The notes: a model not told the origin generated them from the letters alone. 64,000 nt of DNA from Oceanobacillus polygoni (GCF_008304605.1 NZ_PIJY01000026.1:1-64000); one strand, 5' to 3'; counted from the first letter of the stretch, positions 8,767-16,957 are shown. Numbers and translations: made by a program.

Positions 8767-10596
8767 TTAAGACCCCTTTACTTCAAGGAGTGTCTTCTTC
8801 ATATAAACAATCTGCATCAATTCATCCTTTAATTCTTTCGCTGTATACTGTTCAAATCGATCAATTAAATATAATAGTACTCCTTGGTCGACTTCAACCG
8901 TCCTGCCAACATAAATCTTCTCATAAACTTCCCCTGGATGAACCTCATCTTCTCCAAGCAGTTCCTCATACATCTTCTCACCTGGACGAATACCTGAAAA
9001 TTCAATTGGAATTTCATCTTCTGTATAGCCCGATAGTCTAATAAGGTTCTTCGCCAAATCAACAATTTTAACTGGCTCACCCATATCTAGCACGAAGATC
9101 TCGCTACCTTTAGCAAGTGTACCTGCTTGGATAACAAGTCTCGATGCTTCTGGAATGGTCATAAAATAACGAGTCATTTCAGGATCTGTTACAGTCACTG
9201 GACCGCCTTTTTCAATTTGTTTCTTAAACAAAGGAATTACACTACCACGGCTTCCAAGTACATTACCGAATCGGACAGCAACAAATTTCGTTTTACTTTG
9301 CTGTGCCATATGTTGGACAACCATTTCCGCAACACGTTTTGTTGCGCCCATTACATTCGTTGGGTTTACAGCTTTATCGGTTGATACCATCACAAACGTT
9401 TGGACACCGAATGTATCTGCTGCTTCCGCCACATTTTTCGTACCAATCACATTGTTTTTTACTGCCTCATGTGGATTATATTCCATAAGTGGTACGTGTT
9501 TATGTGCTGCAGCATGGTAAATAATTCTTGGTTGATGCTCTTCGACGATGTTGAACATACGCTCACGATCTTGGACGTCACCGATAATTGGAATGATTTC
9601 TGTTTCTGTATCATGGTATTTATTTTTAAGTTCCATATCAATTGAATAAATGCTGAATTCTCCATGACCAACTAACAAAATCTTTTCCGGTGTAAAGCGC
9701 ATCAACTGGCGACAAATCTCAGATCCGATTGATCCGCCAGCACCAGTAACCATAACCGTGCTTCCTGTAACATATTCTGAGATAGCACCAATATCGAGTT
9801 TTACTGGTTCTCGACCGAGTAAATCCTCGACCTCGACGTTTTTTAAGTTACTAACGGATATTTTTCCAGTCATCAAATCTTCTATTTTCGGAATCATTTG
9901 TACCTTTACATTTGCTTTATTACATTCTGCGACAATTTTCTCTAATTCGCCATTACGTAAGGATGGAATTGCAATAACGATATGCTCAATTTGTAACTTC
10001 TCAACAACAGTTGCAATATCGCTCGTTGTTCCTTCTACAGGTAAATCATATACCTGCATTTTCTGTTTGCTCATGTCATCATCAACAAAAGCAATTGGTC
10101 TTAATTCTGAGTTATGCTCATTTTTCAGCTGGCGAGCAATCATTGCTCCTGCAGCCCCCGCACCTACGATTAGGGTTTTCTTTTGATTTTCTTCATTTTT
10201 TACATAACTATCGCGGAAAATCCGCCACACAAAGCGGGATCCGCCGATTAATAAAATATGCAGCATCCACGTAACCAGTAATGCTCTCGAATAAAGAGAA
10301 AAATCATTGATAAAATATTGCACAATACCCGCTCCAATAATGGAAAAGGTGATCGCCTTTACAATCGTTACTAACTCTCCAACACTGGCGTACGCCCACA
10401 CTTTATGATAGAGCCTATATATGGATGCAAATAAATGATGAAAGATTAATAGTGCAATTGCGCTCCATAGAATTGTTTCTGTGCGTAAAAGCTCGGTATG
10501 TGCTGGATACACCACCCAAGTCGCTATGAAGATAGCTGTACTGACGATTACGGAGTCTAGTAAGATAAGCAATGTGAGTCTCTTACGATAGGACAT
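8767..10596 (-). CDS. UDP-GlcNAc 4,6-dehydratase-type membrane protein (EpsC/CapD/WbpM family)
   Basis: A 609-residue protein with four N-terminal membrane segments (roughly residues 8-30, 42-62, 80-102, 106-124), a first nucleotide-binding region (TLIVGAGAAGAMIARQL, about residue 141) and a second Rossmann domain starting VMVTGAGGSIGSEICRQL. AAAHKHVPLME and the STDKAVNPTNVMGATKR segment are the signature of the family; the usual YxxxK is replaced by the methionine/lysine form seen in PglF/WbpM. It makes a UDP-4-keto-6-deoxy-hexosamine. ATG follows AAGGAG. Length and layout match B. subtilis EpsC (about 600 residues). Confidence 0.92.
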   Translation of the reverse strand: MSYRKRLTLLILLDSVIVSTAIFIATWVVYPAHTELLRTETILWSAIALLIFHHLFASIYRLYHKVWAYASVGELVTIVKAITFSIIGAGIVQYFINDFSLYSRALLVTWMLHILLIGGSRFVWRIFRDSYVKNEENQKKTLIVGAGAAGAMIARQLKNEHNSELRPIAFVDDDMSKQKMQVYDLPVEGTTSDIATVVEKLQIEHIVIAIPSLRNGELEKIVAECNKANVKVQMIPKIEDLMTGKISVSNLKNVEVEDLLGREPVKLDIGAISEYVTGSTVMVTGAGGSIGSEICRQLMRFTPEKILLVGHGEFSIYSIDMELKNKYHDTETEIIPIIGDVQDRERMFNIVEEHQPRIIYHAAAHKHVPLMEYNPHEAVKNNVIGTKNVAEAADTFGVQTFVMVSTDKAVNPTNVMGATKRVAEMVVQHMAQQSKTKFVAVRFGNVLGSRGSVIPLFKKQIEKGGPVTVTDPEMTRYFMTIPEASRLVIQAGTLAKGSEIFVLDMGEPVKIVDLAKNLIRLSGYTEDEIPIEFSGIRPGEKMYEELLGEDEVHPGEVYEKIYVGRTVEVDQGVLLYLIDRFEQYTAKELKDELMQIVYMKKTLLEVKGS

Positions 10597-10630
10597 CGTA
10601 CACGCTCCTTTTTGATGTTTTAATTTTCAT

Positions 10631-11314
10631 TCATTGGCTAGCTTCTTCCATACGTACATGATTCGACATTATTTCATTTAAATATTGTACCATATTTTCC
10701 CTGCCTTTAATGTTAATTTTTTTATAAATTTGACTAATATGTACTTTTACAGTCCCCTCTCTTAACTGGATACGTTGTGCGATTTCGCTATTTCGTAAGT
10801 CTTTCTTGAGAAAGTAAGCAACAAGTGATTCTTTCGTGGAAATAGGAATGTCATTTTCCAAGAGACGTTTACGAAATAAATCAAAGTTATCATTCTTTAA
10901 TTCAGCCAGTCTCTTCAATAGTATTGCGGTCATACTGGAAGGAATATAATAATGCGCATCTTGAATGGAAAGCATGATTTGCAACACACTACCTGCAATT
11001 TCATTCTGCTTTTCTATGATACTATCACTGCCTGCATCAATGAATGATAGAGATGCTTCAAGCTGTGAAGGTGCTACTATCGTGATGATTTTCACAAAGG
11101 GAATAGCTGCTTTTAGTTATTGGATAGCAGCCGTTGCATCAGGTATCGGGATGAATTCCGTGTCCAATAAAACAACATCCGGCCGACTTTCGTTATCGAA
11201 ACCGGTGGTTGTATACGACACACACCCCATTAACTCCAATTCTGATTGTTCCTTAATTTTCTGTATAATCAAGTCAGAAAAGGGAGCCTTACTTATGTAT
11301 AAAACAGTCATCAT
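10631..11314 (-). pseudogene. NarL/LuxR-type response regulator split by an in-frame TAA
   Basis: ATG 11314 (after AGGAAAG) opens a receiver-like domain (MTVLYISKAPF, then DVVLLDTEF, the phospho-acceptor region). The frame hits TAA at 11117-11119 after DATAAIQ and then continues without shift: LKAAIPFVKIITIVAPSQLE, a linker, and a LuxR HTH (YFLKKDLRNSEIAQRIQLRE, then GTVKVHISQIYKKINIKGRE). Joined, the two parts give one regulator of about 226 residues, the normal length. The receiver lacks the usual N-terminal acidic pair, so it was probably phosphorylation-independent even before. A GTG at 11095 could restart translation of a 154-residue HTH-bearing fragment. Either a pseudogene, a split gene or a sequence error. 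Confidence 0.82.
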
Positions 11315-11424
11315 TCAACTTTCCTACCTATTCTTTCATTTTTACCGTCTTCACGACACGTACTAACAAGATTTTATTCTACTACATAGGAAGTCACTTC
11401 TAGGCAAATTTCCCTATTTAATTA

Positions 11425-12078
11425 TTACCGCATTATATTAACGAAAAAGTCAATAACCTTTGCGCGGTTGCGTATATTCAGTTTATTGTAAATCTCGCTA
11501 ATGTAATTTTTCACTGTACCTTCGCCAAGAAAGAGCTTGTTGGCAATTTGCTGGTTTGTATGGTTCTCTTTTAATAAAAATGCAATGTCAATCTCACGCT
11601 TTGTAAAAGAATAACCGAGACGTTCAAGTCGTAAAGTAAATATTTGCTTATTATTCATCGTCAGTTCACGTATTCTTCCAGCAAGCATCCGTGCTACTTC
11701 ACCGGAGAGGACTGTTTCTCCACGATAGGCGATTCGAATGGCTTCCAGTAAGCGTTCCGCATATAATGCCTTTACTAAAAAGCCATCTGCGCCAGCATTA
11801 ATTCCCGAAATGACGAGATCGTTGACCTTTGAGGTAAGCAAAATCACACTTACTTCTGGATACTTCTCTTTTATTAATTTCGTTGTGCGAATCCCGTCCA
11901 TTTGCGGCAACTGAATATCCATGATGACAATATCAGCTTTTAGGTGTTCCATCTGCTTGATCGCAGTTTCTCCGTTATCCACTGCCCCGATAACCTTTAT
12001 ATCATCCGTTCTCTCAATGATAGCTTCGATGCCATCCCGGAGTAACCTCTGATTTTCTACAATGAGAACATGTATCAC
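11425..12078 (-). CDS. NarL/DegU-type response regulator inside the EPS locus
   Basis: A 217-residue two-domain regulator. Receiver: VLIVENQRLLRDGIEAI (the acidic pair is E-N rather than D-D), ADIVIMDIQLPQMDGI (phospho-acceptor Asp), VILLTSK and FLVKALY (switch Thr and Lys). C-terminal LuxR HTH: YSFTKREIDIAFLLKENHTN and LFLGEGTVKNYISEIYNKLN. GTG start behind AAAAGGGG. No histidine kinase is encoded nearby, so it is an orphan here. It directly precedes the broken paralogue, which suggests tandem duplication. A role in controlling EPS genes is inferred from position only. Confidence 0.88.
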   Translation of the reverse strand: MIHVLIVENQRLLRDGIEAIIERTDDIKVIGAVDNGETAIKQMEHLKADIVIMDIQLPQMDGIRTTKLIKEKYPEVSVILLTSKVNDLVISGINAGADGFLVKALYAERLLEAIRIAYRGETVLSGEVARMLAGRIRELTMNNKQIFTLRLERLGYSFTKREIDIAFLLKENHTNQQIANKLFLGEGTVKNYISEIYNKLNIRNRAKVIDFFVNIMR

Positions 12079-12159
12079 CTGATTAACCCCTTTTTATAGA
12101 AATTTTTCTCTCTATTCGATCGACTTCATTTTCTAGTTTAGTTCTAAAGCGATGTGAGA

Positions 12160-12924
12160 TTAAAATAAGCCAAGAAATTTCTTTTTCTTTATCATACCTG
12201 GCTCCATACGGTTCACATTGCTATTCTCAACTAACAGCTCACTATTCTCCAAAAACATATAGTGATAGTCACTGCCATATGCATGCTTTATTTGCTGGAA
12301 TGCTTCATCCATGACAAAACCACGTGAATTTGTATTATGTGCATCGGATGCAATAAAATGTGTGAGATTTGATTCGATGAGTTGATTCGAAAACTTTTGA
12401 ATATTTTTGCCAAACTTTCCAACAAGACTCGCAGCAGTCACTTGTGTTAAAGCACCCTTTTTGACAAATTCGTAGAGCTTTGCAGGATGTTCAATGAGCT
12501 CTTGATTTCGTTCTGGGTGAACAATAATTGGGGTATAACCTGCGACTTGAATATCAAATAGCATTTGAGTTGCATATCTAGGAACCTGTCCTGACGGAAA
12601 TTCTACGAATAAATACTTCGATCCATTTAACGACAGCAATTCCCCTTTTTCAATATCTTCAATCATATCTCCATTGATGCGCGTTTCCTGCCCTGCAAGA
12701 ACTTTCAGACCAATATTTTCTTTCGTAAACAGTTCATTTAAAATGTCCACATGATTTAAGATGGACTGTGCATCATTATCGTATTTTCGATTTTTATGGT
12801 GAGGGGTTGCGATTATTGTCGTTATCCCTTGAGCAACTGCTGCTCTGGCCATATCTAAGCTGTCTTCTTCCGTTTTAGCACCATCATCTACTCCAGGTAA
12901 GATGTGAGAATGTATATCGATCAC
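12160..12924 (-). CDS. Manganese-dependent tyrosine-protein phosphatase (CpsB/YwqE, PHP family)
   Basis: A 254-residue PHP-fold phosphatase that dephosphorylates the BY-kinase. IDIHSHILPGVDDGAK is the metal-binding start, followed by IIATPHHKNRKYD, LAGQETRI, IIVHPERNQ (metal His/Glu) and HFIASDAHNT (final Asp/His), all as in YwqE/CpsB. The start is GTG 12924 with GGGAG seven bases upstream; an ATG two bases before it meets a stop at once. It is separated from its kinase by 494 bp holding two terminators and a promoter, so it seems to head its own transcription unit. Confidence 0.93.
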   Translation of the reverse strand: MIDIHSHILPGVDDGAKTEEDSLDMARAAVAQGITTIIATPHHKNRKYDNDAQSILNHVDILNELFTKENIGLKVLAGQETRINGDMIEDIEKGELLSLNGSKYLFVEFPSGQVPRYATQMLFDIQVAGYTPIIVHPERNQELIEHPAKLYEFVKKGALTQVTAASLVGKFGKNIQKFSNQLIESNLTHFIASDAHNTNSRGFVMDEAFQQIKHAYGSDYHYMFLENSELLVENSNVNRMEPGMIKKKKFLGLF

Positions 12925-12973
12925 ATTGCCACTCCCTCTCCGTTTTATTTTTCAAAAAAATGAATTAGTTAAA

Positions 12974-13002
12974 ATTATACAAGAATCGATAATAGTTTAC
13001 AA
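12974..13002 (-). promoter_or_regulatory. Sigma-A-type promoter for phosphatase/EPS genes
   Basis: On the minus strand TTGTAA (13002-12997), a 17-bp spacer and a perfect TATAAT (12979-12974). The start point would be near 12967, giving a 43-nt leader before the GTG at 12924. It lies downstream of both terminators, so the phosphatase and later EPS genes can be transcribed without readthrough. Confidence 0.65.
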
Positions 13003-13074
13003 TTAATCCCTAATAAATTAACACTTTAGTAGGATAAAGTCTTTACGCATGGAAATATTTTGTAAGCACATGAT

Positions 13075-13107
13075 GAAAAAGCTCCTTACATCATACGGTA
13101 AGGAGTC
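13075..13107 (-). terminator. Second intrinsic terminator/attenuator in the kinase-phosphatase gap
   Basis: Minus-strand hairpin ACTCCTTAC...GTAAGGAG followed by CTTTTTC. The stem ends resemble those of the terminator at 13365-13410, so the two may be related by duplication. Having a second terminator without a gene in between is unusual. Confidence 0.6.
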
Positions 13108-13364
13108 TAATCCTATGGGGTTCAAATCTTCTATTTAAGAAAACAAAATGTTTCTATTTGCTGGACCACACAAGATACAAAACGAATGGGTTACTCTAAG
13201 TATGTCATTTCTGCTTACTATTCATGATGTATTTATTTGGGAGTTAACTAAGCATTTTTACCTACAAATAGTTTATCATAATAAATTGTAAAAATATAGG
13301 TTACTTAAGTCACGAAAAAGTCATAGCAATACCATAAAACTAAACTTTAGTCATGCTTTTTCAT

Positions 13365-13410
13365 GAAAAAAACTCCTTATCAACCCAAAGTGGGTGACAA
13401 GGAGTTTTAT
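13365..13410 (-). terminator. Intrinsic terminator after the BY-kinase gene
   Basis: Minus-strand hairpin AAAACTCCTTGTCACCCA / TGGGTTGATAAGGAGTTTT with a run of seven T, starting nine bases after the kinase stop codon. A strong factor-independent terminator ending the kinase transcript. Confidence 0.85.
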
Positions 13411-13418
13411 GTTATGTG

Positions 13419-14111
13419 TTAACTTCCATAATAGTAATAGTGATTGGATTCTTTCTTATCCCGGTCATTTAAGACCGTACCAAGTACTTTGGCATTTACT
13501 GCTCTTAATGATTCAACCGCTTTTTGTGCTGATTCCGTTTCCGTGCTTTTGCTTCGTACTACTAGAATAGATCCATCCACAAAAGCAGATAAAATTTGTG
13601 CATCTGTTACCGCAAGCACTGGTGGTGTATCGAAAATAATCACATCATAAAGTTCACGTGCTTCGGCAATCATTCGCTGCATGCGTTTCGAACCAAGCAG
13701 CTCAGAAGGATTCGGCGGGATCGGGCCACAAGAGATTAAATCTAAGTCCTGCACTGCACTTGGGACAATTGCTTCTTGCAAAGCAATATCTCCAACAAGC
13801 ACATTGCTGAGTCCTTTTAGATTATCCAAGCGGAATGTATAATGGATGGTCGGTTTACGTAAATCCGCATCAATTAAAAGCACCTTTTTCCCTTGCTGTG
13901 CGTAAACAACTGCAAGATTCGCTGTCGTCATCGACTTTCCTTCAGATGGTCCAGCTGAGGTTAACAGCAATGTTTGAATTTCTTCATCTGCAGAGGCAAA
14001 TTGTAAGTTTGTACGAACGGTACGATATTGCTCTGAGATTGGTGAGCGTGGACTTATTTTTGTAATCAAGTGACGCATTTTATTATTTTTAAACTGTTTT
14101 TTTCGCGCCAT
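13419..14111 (-). CDS. BY-type tyrosine kinase (CpsD/CapB/YwqD)
   Basis: A 230-residue cytoplasmic ATPase/kinase that works with the CapA-type membrane partner to control EPS assembly. Walker A SAGPSEGKSMTTANLA (about residue 51), Walker A' KVLLIDADLRKPT, Walker B YDVIIFDTPPVL, and a C-terminal tyrosine cluster HYYYYGS for autophosphorylation. ATG 14111 follows AAGGGGTGG and overlaps the upstream membrane partner by 23 bp, so the pair is probably coupled. Split kinase/modulator layout is typical of Firmicutes. Confidence 0.95.
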   Translation of the reverse strand: MARKKQFKNNKMRHLITKISPRSPISEQYRTVRTNLQFASADEEIQTLLLTSAGPSEGKSMTTANLAVVYAQQGKKVLLIDADLRKPTIHYTFRLDNLKGLSNVLVGDIALQEAIVPSAVQDLDLISCGPIPPNPSELLGSKRMQRMIAEARELYDVIIFDTPPVLAVTDAQILSAFVDGSILVVRSKSTETESAQKAVESLRAVNAKVLGTVLNDRDKKESNHYYYYGS

Positions 14112-14853
14112 CTAGACCACCCCTTACCGTTCTCATTTCACGAGCTTCGAAATTCTCCATGCGCATATCTTTTTCATCGATATGGGAGATAACGCCAAGT
14201 ACTGGAATTCCTAGTTTCTTTTCAATATCCTCTTCTGATTTAATCGTGTTATCTAAGTATTCTAGCAAGAATGCAATACCAACACCGATCATGGCACCAA
14301 GCACAACTGCGATTGCAATATTCAGAATCGGATTCGGTGCTACTGGTGATGGATTTTCCGATAATTGTGCCTCTGATAAAATGGAGACATTATCAACATT
14401 CATTAAATCCGGAATTTTATCTTGGAAAACTTCAACCGTTGTATTCGCAATTTCTGTTGCTAGTGCTGGATCAGGATCTGTCGCAGTTACTGTTACAACC
14501 TGTGAGTTATCAGCACTTGCTACTTGAAGCTTCTCCGCTAGTTGCCTACTGTTCATATCTAAGTTCAATTCTTCTATAACAGGTTCAAGAATTGCTGGAC
14601 TTGTAATTATTACATTGTATGTATTAATTAACTCTACATTCGTTCTGACATCTGCTTGCGTAAGCTGTGCATTCACGTCCGTATTGTTGCTTTGCGTTAC
14701 AAGAAATTGTGAACTGTTTTGATAGGTCGGTGTTAATACAAAATAACTAATGATTGCTGCTACTAGCGCCGCCCCCAACATTAAGGCAATAATCAGTAAC
14801 AAGCGCTTCTTGATGACCTCAAAAATCTCTTTGAGGGATATCGTTTCCTCCAT
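14089..14853 (-). CDS. Wzz/CapA-type chain-length regulator and kinase modulator
   Basis: A 254-residue membrane protein with two transmembrane segments (about residues 18-38 and 174-196) flanking an extracytoplasmic Wzz domain (YQNSSQFLVTQ..., then VTATDPDPALATEIANTTV). The proline-rich NPSPVAPNPILN just before TM2 is typical of the family. The cytoplasmic tail IPVLGVISHIDEKDM should contact and activate the BY-kinase. First gene of the EPS locus; ATG after GGAGG. It controls polymer length and export together with the kinase. Confidence 0.93.
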   Translation of the reverse strand: MEETISLKEIFEVIKKRLLLIIALMLGAALVAAIISYFVLTPTYQNSSQFLVTQSNNTDVNAQLTQADVRTNVELINTYNVIITSPAILEPVIEELNLDMNSRQLAEKLQVASADNSQVVTVTATDPDPALATEIANTTVEVFQDKIPDLMNVDNVSILSEAQLSENPSPVAPNPILNIAIAVVLGAMIGVGIAFLLEYLDNTIKSEEDIEKKLGIPVLGVISHIDEKDMRMENFEAREMRTVRGGLDGAKKTV

Positions 14854-14963
14854 TGCTGTACCTCCATTAAATTTGGTTCCCCCTTACTTTTTAAGGGGAT
14901 TATTTTTCGGATAATAAGTGCTATTTCTTAACTAAATTTTTTTTATCCTATATCTATTTCGAC

Positions 14964-14992
14964 ATTATAAAGGGAATTATAACATATTTCCA
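14964..14992 (-). promoter_or_regulatory. Possible EPS operon promoter
   Basis: Minus-strand TGGAAA (14992-14987), 17-bp spacer, perfect TATAAT (14969-14964). The -35 matches only four of six bases. A second TATAAT lies at 14981-14976 with a poorer -35. The leader would be about 104 nt. Confidence 0.4.
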
Positions 14993-15189
14993 TAACTTTT
15001 CAGAAATAAATTTTGGTTAAATTTAGGTCAAGTAGCTTTTTTGGGGGTCTTAATGGTAGATTTTTATCGAATTGAAGGTGTGAGGTTGGGGGAGTGATAA
15101 GAGGCTTGGGCGATTGGTTTTGATTTTGAATAAGTCAAGAATATCATGCGATAGTCTAACTGTTTTCTAGATATTTACCAAACCTTTAC

Positions 15190-15206
15190 ATTACAATCAT
15201 GTTACA
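15190..15206 (-). promoter_or_regulatory. WalR (YycF)-type binding box
   Basis: Read on the minus strand: TGTAAC-ATGAT-TGTAAT, a full match to the WalR direct-repeat consensus TGT(A/T)A(A/T/C)-N5-TGT(A/T)A(A/T/C). It lies about 200 bp upstream of the LysM-NlpC/P60 hydrolase and about 20-40 bp upstream of its candidate -10 boxes (TATAAT at 15222 and 15245). WalRK controls wall hydrolases of this class in Bacillus and Staphylococcus. The box points away from the gene, which may affect whether it activates or represses. Confidence 0.6.
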
Positions 15207-15386
15207 AATGTCCTATTAATCTATAATAATTTTGAAATAATAGCTATAATAGTGTTAGTTTCTGTTAGAACATGGATATACAGAAATAAATTGGCGAATT
15301 TTCCAGGAAAAAAGCACTATCTAGCGAACAAACCAGTATGCACTGGAATTAATATTATATTCGATTACAACAGGGGGATAAAAAAA

Positions 15387-16472
15387 TTGGCAAATAAGAA
15401 AATTGTTATGTCGGTTACTGCAAGTGCAGCGATTGCCTCAGCTATTTTTGCAGCTGAAGAAGCAGAAGCAGCATCACACAAGGTTAAGAGTGGAGATTCA
15501 CTATGGAAGATTGCACAGCAATATGGTACAAGCGTATCTGATCTGAAATCGATTAATAATTTGTCATCGGATTTAATTTTCCCGAATCAAGTGATTGAGA
15601 CTACGAAATCTTCTTCAAACACGGGATCATCAAGTTCGAATACGAACAATAACCAAACTTCAACTAATAAATCTACATATACAGTAAAACGAGGGGACAC
15701 ATTAAGCGGCATCGCCTCAAAGCATGGAATCTCACTATCTAACTTAATGAGTTGGAACAGCTTAGACACAACCTTAATTTTCCCTGGGAATGTTTTAGTT
15801 GTTAGTAAGAATGGATCTACTGGAAATTCTGGATCATCAAGCTCAGGATCTAGTTCTTCTGGATCAAGTTCATCCGGCAATTCTTCAAGCTCGTCTTCTG
15901 TCTACACAGTTAAGTCGGGCGACACACTATCACGCATTGCCTCACTGCACGGTGTTACCGTTAGCAACTTGAAAAAATGGAATAACTTAAACTCTGATCT
16001 AATTTTAATCGGACAGAAGCTAAGTATCGGCAGCAGTGCTAATGGATCAGGATCTGGTTCAAGCGGGAACTCCGGCGGAAGCAAACCTCCAGCAACTGAC
16101 GTAAGTTACAATGTGGACACGCTTATTAGTACAGCTAAAAGCTTGAGCGGCATTAAATATGTATGGGGCGGATCTACACCGAGCGGATTCGATTGTAGCG
16201 GATTCATCTACTATGTATACAAACAAGCTGGGATGAACCTACCAAGAACATCAGCAGCAGGCTACTTCGAACGTTCCTATTACGTGAACACACCACAAGT
16301 AGGAGACCTAGTATTCTTTGCGGGTACATATAAATCTGGTATTTCTCATATGGGAATCTATATTGGAAACAACCAATTTATTCACGCAGGATCATCAAGC
16401 GGCGTAACAATCACAAGCTTAGACAACTCTTATTGGAAAAAACACTTTGATAGCTATAAGCGATTTTACTAG
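15387..16472 (+). CDS. LysM-NlpC/P60 peptidoglycan D,L-endopeptidase (LytE/LytF/CwlS type)
   Basis: A 361-residue secreted wall hydrolase. TTG start 15387 follows CAGGGGG; the upstream open codons look non-coding. Signal peptide (about residues 1-30, ending AEAAS), then three LysM domains starting HKVKSGDSLWKIAQ, YTVKRGDTLSGIA and YTVKSGDTLSRIA separated by Ser/Asn/Gly-rich linkers, then the NlpC/P60 domain with catalytic Cys in GFDCSGFIYYVYKQAG, His in ISHMGIYIG and third residue in FIHAG. It binds glycan through LysM and cuts stem peptides (D-gamma-Glu to diamino acid bond in the family), aiding growth or separation. The Ser-rich linkers (GSSSSG repeats) are low-complexity DNA. Confidence 0.93.
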   Translation: MANKKIVMSVTASAAIASAIFAAEEAEAASHKVKSGDSLWKIAQQYGTSVSDLKSINNLSSDLIFPNQVIETTKSSSNTGSSSSNTNNNQTSTNKSTYTVKRGDTLSGIASKHGISLSNLMSWNSLDTTLIFPGNVLVVSKNGSTGNSGSSSSGSSSSGSSSSGNSSSSSSVYTVKSGDTLSRIASLHGVTVSNLKKWNNLNSDLILIGQKLSIGSSANGSGSGSSGNSGGSKPPATDVSYNVDTLISTAKSLSGIKYVWGGSTPSGFDCSGFIYYVYKQAGMNLPRTSAAGYFERSYYVNTPQVGDLVFFAGTYKSGISHMGIYIGNNQFIHAGSSSGVTITSLDNSYWKKHFDSYKRFY

Positions 16473-16480
16473 AATGATAG

Positions 16481-16512
16481 AAAAACTCCAGCCCGTTGCT
16501 GGAGTTTTTTTG
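16481..16512 (+). terminator. Intrinsic terminator of the wall hydrolase gene
   Basis: AAAAACTCCAGC-loop-GCTGGAGTTTTTTT, nine bases after the stop codon. Strong plus-strand terminator. Confidence 0.9.
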
Positions 16513-16532
16513 TTTGGGTGCGGGGTAGAGAT

Positions 16533-16942
16533 GGTGCGTTAATTTTACTTTTGGTGTCTTAGCTTGGGCGGATGGTGCGTTAATTTTGTTTTTGGTGTCT
16601 TAGCCTGGGCAGATAGTGCGTTAAATTTGTGTTTGGTGTCTTAGCTTGGGCGGATGGTGCGTTAAGTTTGTTTTTGGTGTCTTAGCTTGGGTGGATGGTG
16701 CGTTAAATTTGTGTTTGGTGTCTTAGCATGGGCGGATGGTGCGTTAATTTTGTTTTTGGTGTCTTAGCTTGGGTGGATGGTGCGTTAAGTTTGTTTTTGG
16801 TGTCTTAGCCTGGGCAGATAGTGCGTTAATTTTGTTTTTGGTGTCTTAGCGTGGGTGGATGGTGCGTTAATTTTGCTTTTGGTGTCTTAGCATGGGCGGA
16901 TAGTGCGTTAATTTTGCTTTTGGTGTCTTAGCTTGGCCTGGG
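16533..16942 (+). repeat. 41-bp tandem array 1 (ten units)
   Basis: Ten head-to-tail units, period exactly 41 bp (starts at 16533, 16574, 16615 ... 16902). Each unit has two half-repeats: a T-rich half beginning GGTGCGTTAA (AGTGCGTTAA in units 3, 8 and 10) and a GC-richer half beginning GGTGTCTTAGC followed by a TGGGCGGAT-like segment. Units 2-3 and 7-8 share the same variants (CCTGGGCAGAT then AGTGCG), suggesting duplication of a multi-unit block. It lies between two convergent genes. The period is not a multiple of three and no frame is open through it. Related arrays occur at 22386, 30110 and 39273. Confidence 0.95.
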
Positions 16943-16957
16943 CGGGTTTTGATTCAT

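Larger units (their letters stand above)
12925..13418 (-). other. Leader/intergenic region between BY-kinase and phosphatase
   Basis: A 494-bp gap inside an otherwise tightly packed locus. It holds two minus-strand intrinsic terminators (about 13365-13410 and 13075-13107) with the same CTCCTTA/TAAGGAG-type stem ends, about 250 bp of AT-rich sequence without a convincing reading frame, and a sigma-A-like promoter at 12974-13002. In B. subtilis the EAR (epsC) antitermination RNA lies at the matching place, after the BY-kinase gene epsB; I cannot confirm its consensus by eye. Confidence 0.6.
14854..15386. other. Divergent regulatory region between EPS locus and wall hydrolase
   Basis: 533 bp without a gene, AT-rich. 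On the minus strand it holds a possible EPS promoter at 14964-14992 and, just upstream of the first EPS gene, a small CCCCTT/AAGGGG hairpin (about 14880-14900). On the plus strand it holds the hydrolase promoter region and a WalR-type box at 15190-15206, and a short CCAGT-ATGC-ACTGG hairpin near 15333-15346. I looked for a c-di-AMP riboswitch before the hydrolase and did not find its signature. Confidence 0.5.

Noticed and set aside
9758-10186. Plus-strand frame of 142 codons
   Set aside because: Antisense shadow of the EpsC-type dehydratase gene.
15000-15386. c-di-AMP (ydaO) riboswitch before the wall hydrolase
   Set aside because: Such riboswitches precede similar genes, but I could not find the conserved G-rich and junction motifs in this leader.
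16533-16942. CRISPR array
   Set aside because: The unit is homogeneous over its whole 41-bp length, without unique spacers, and no cas genes are present.
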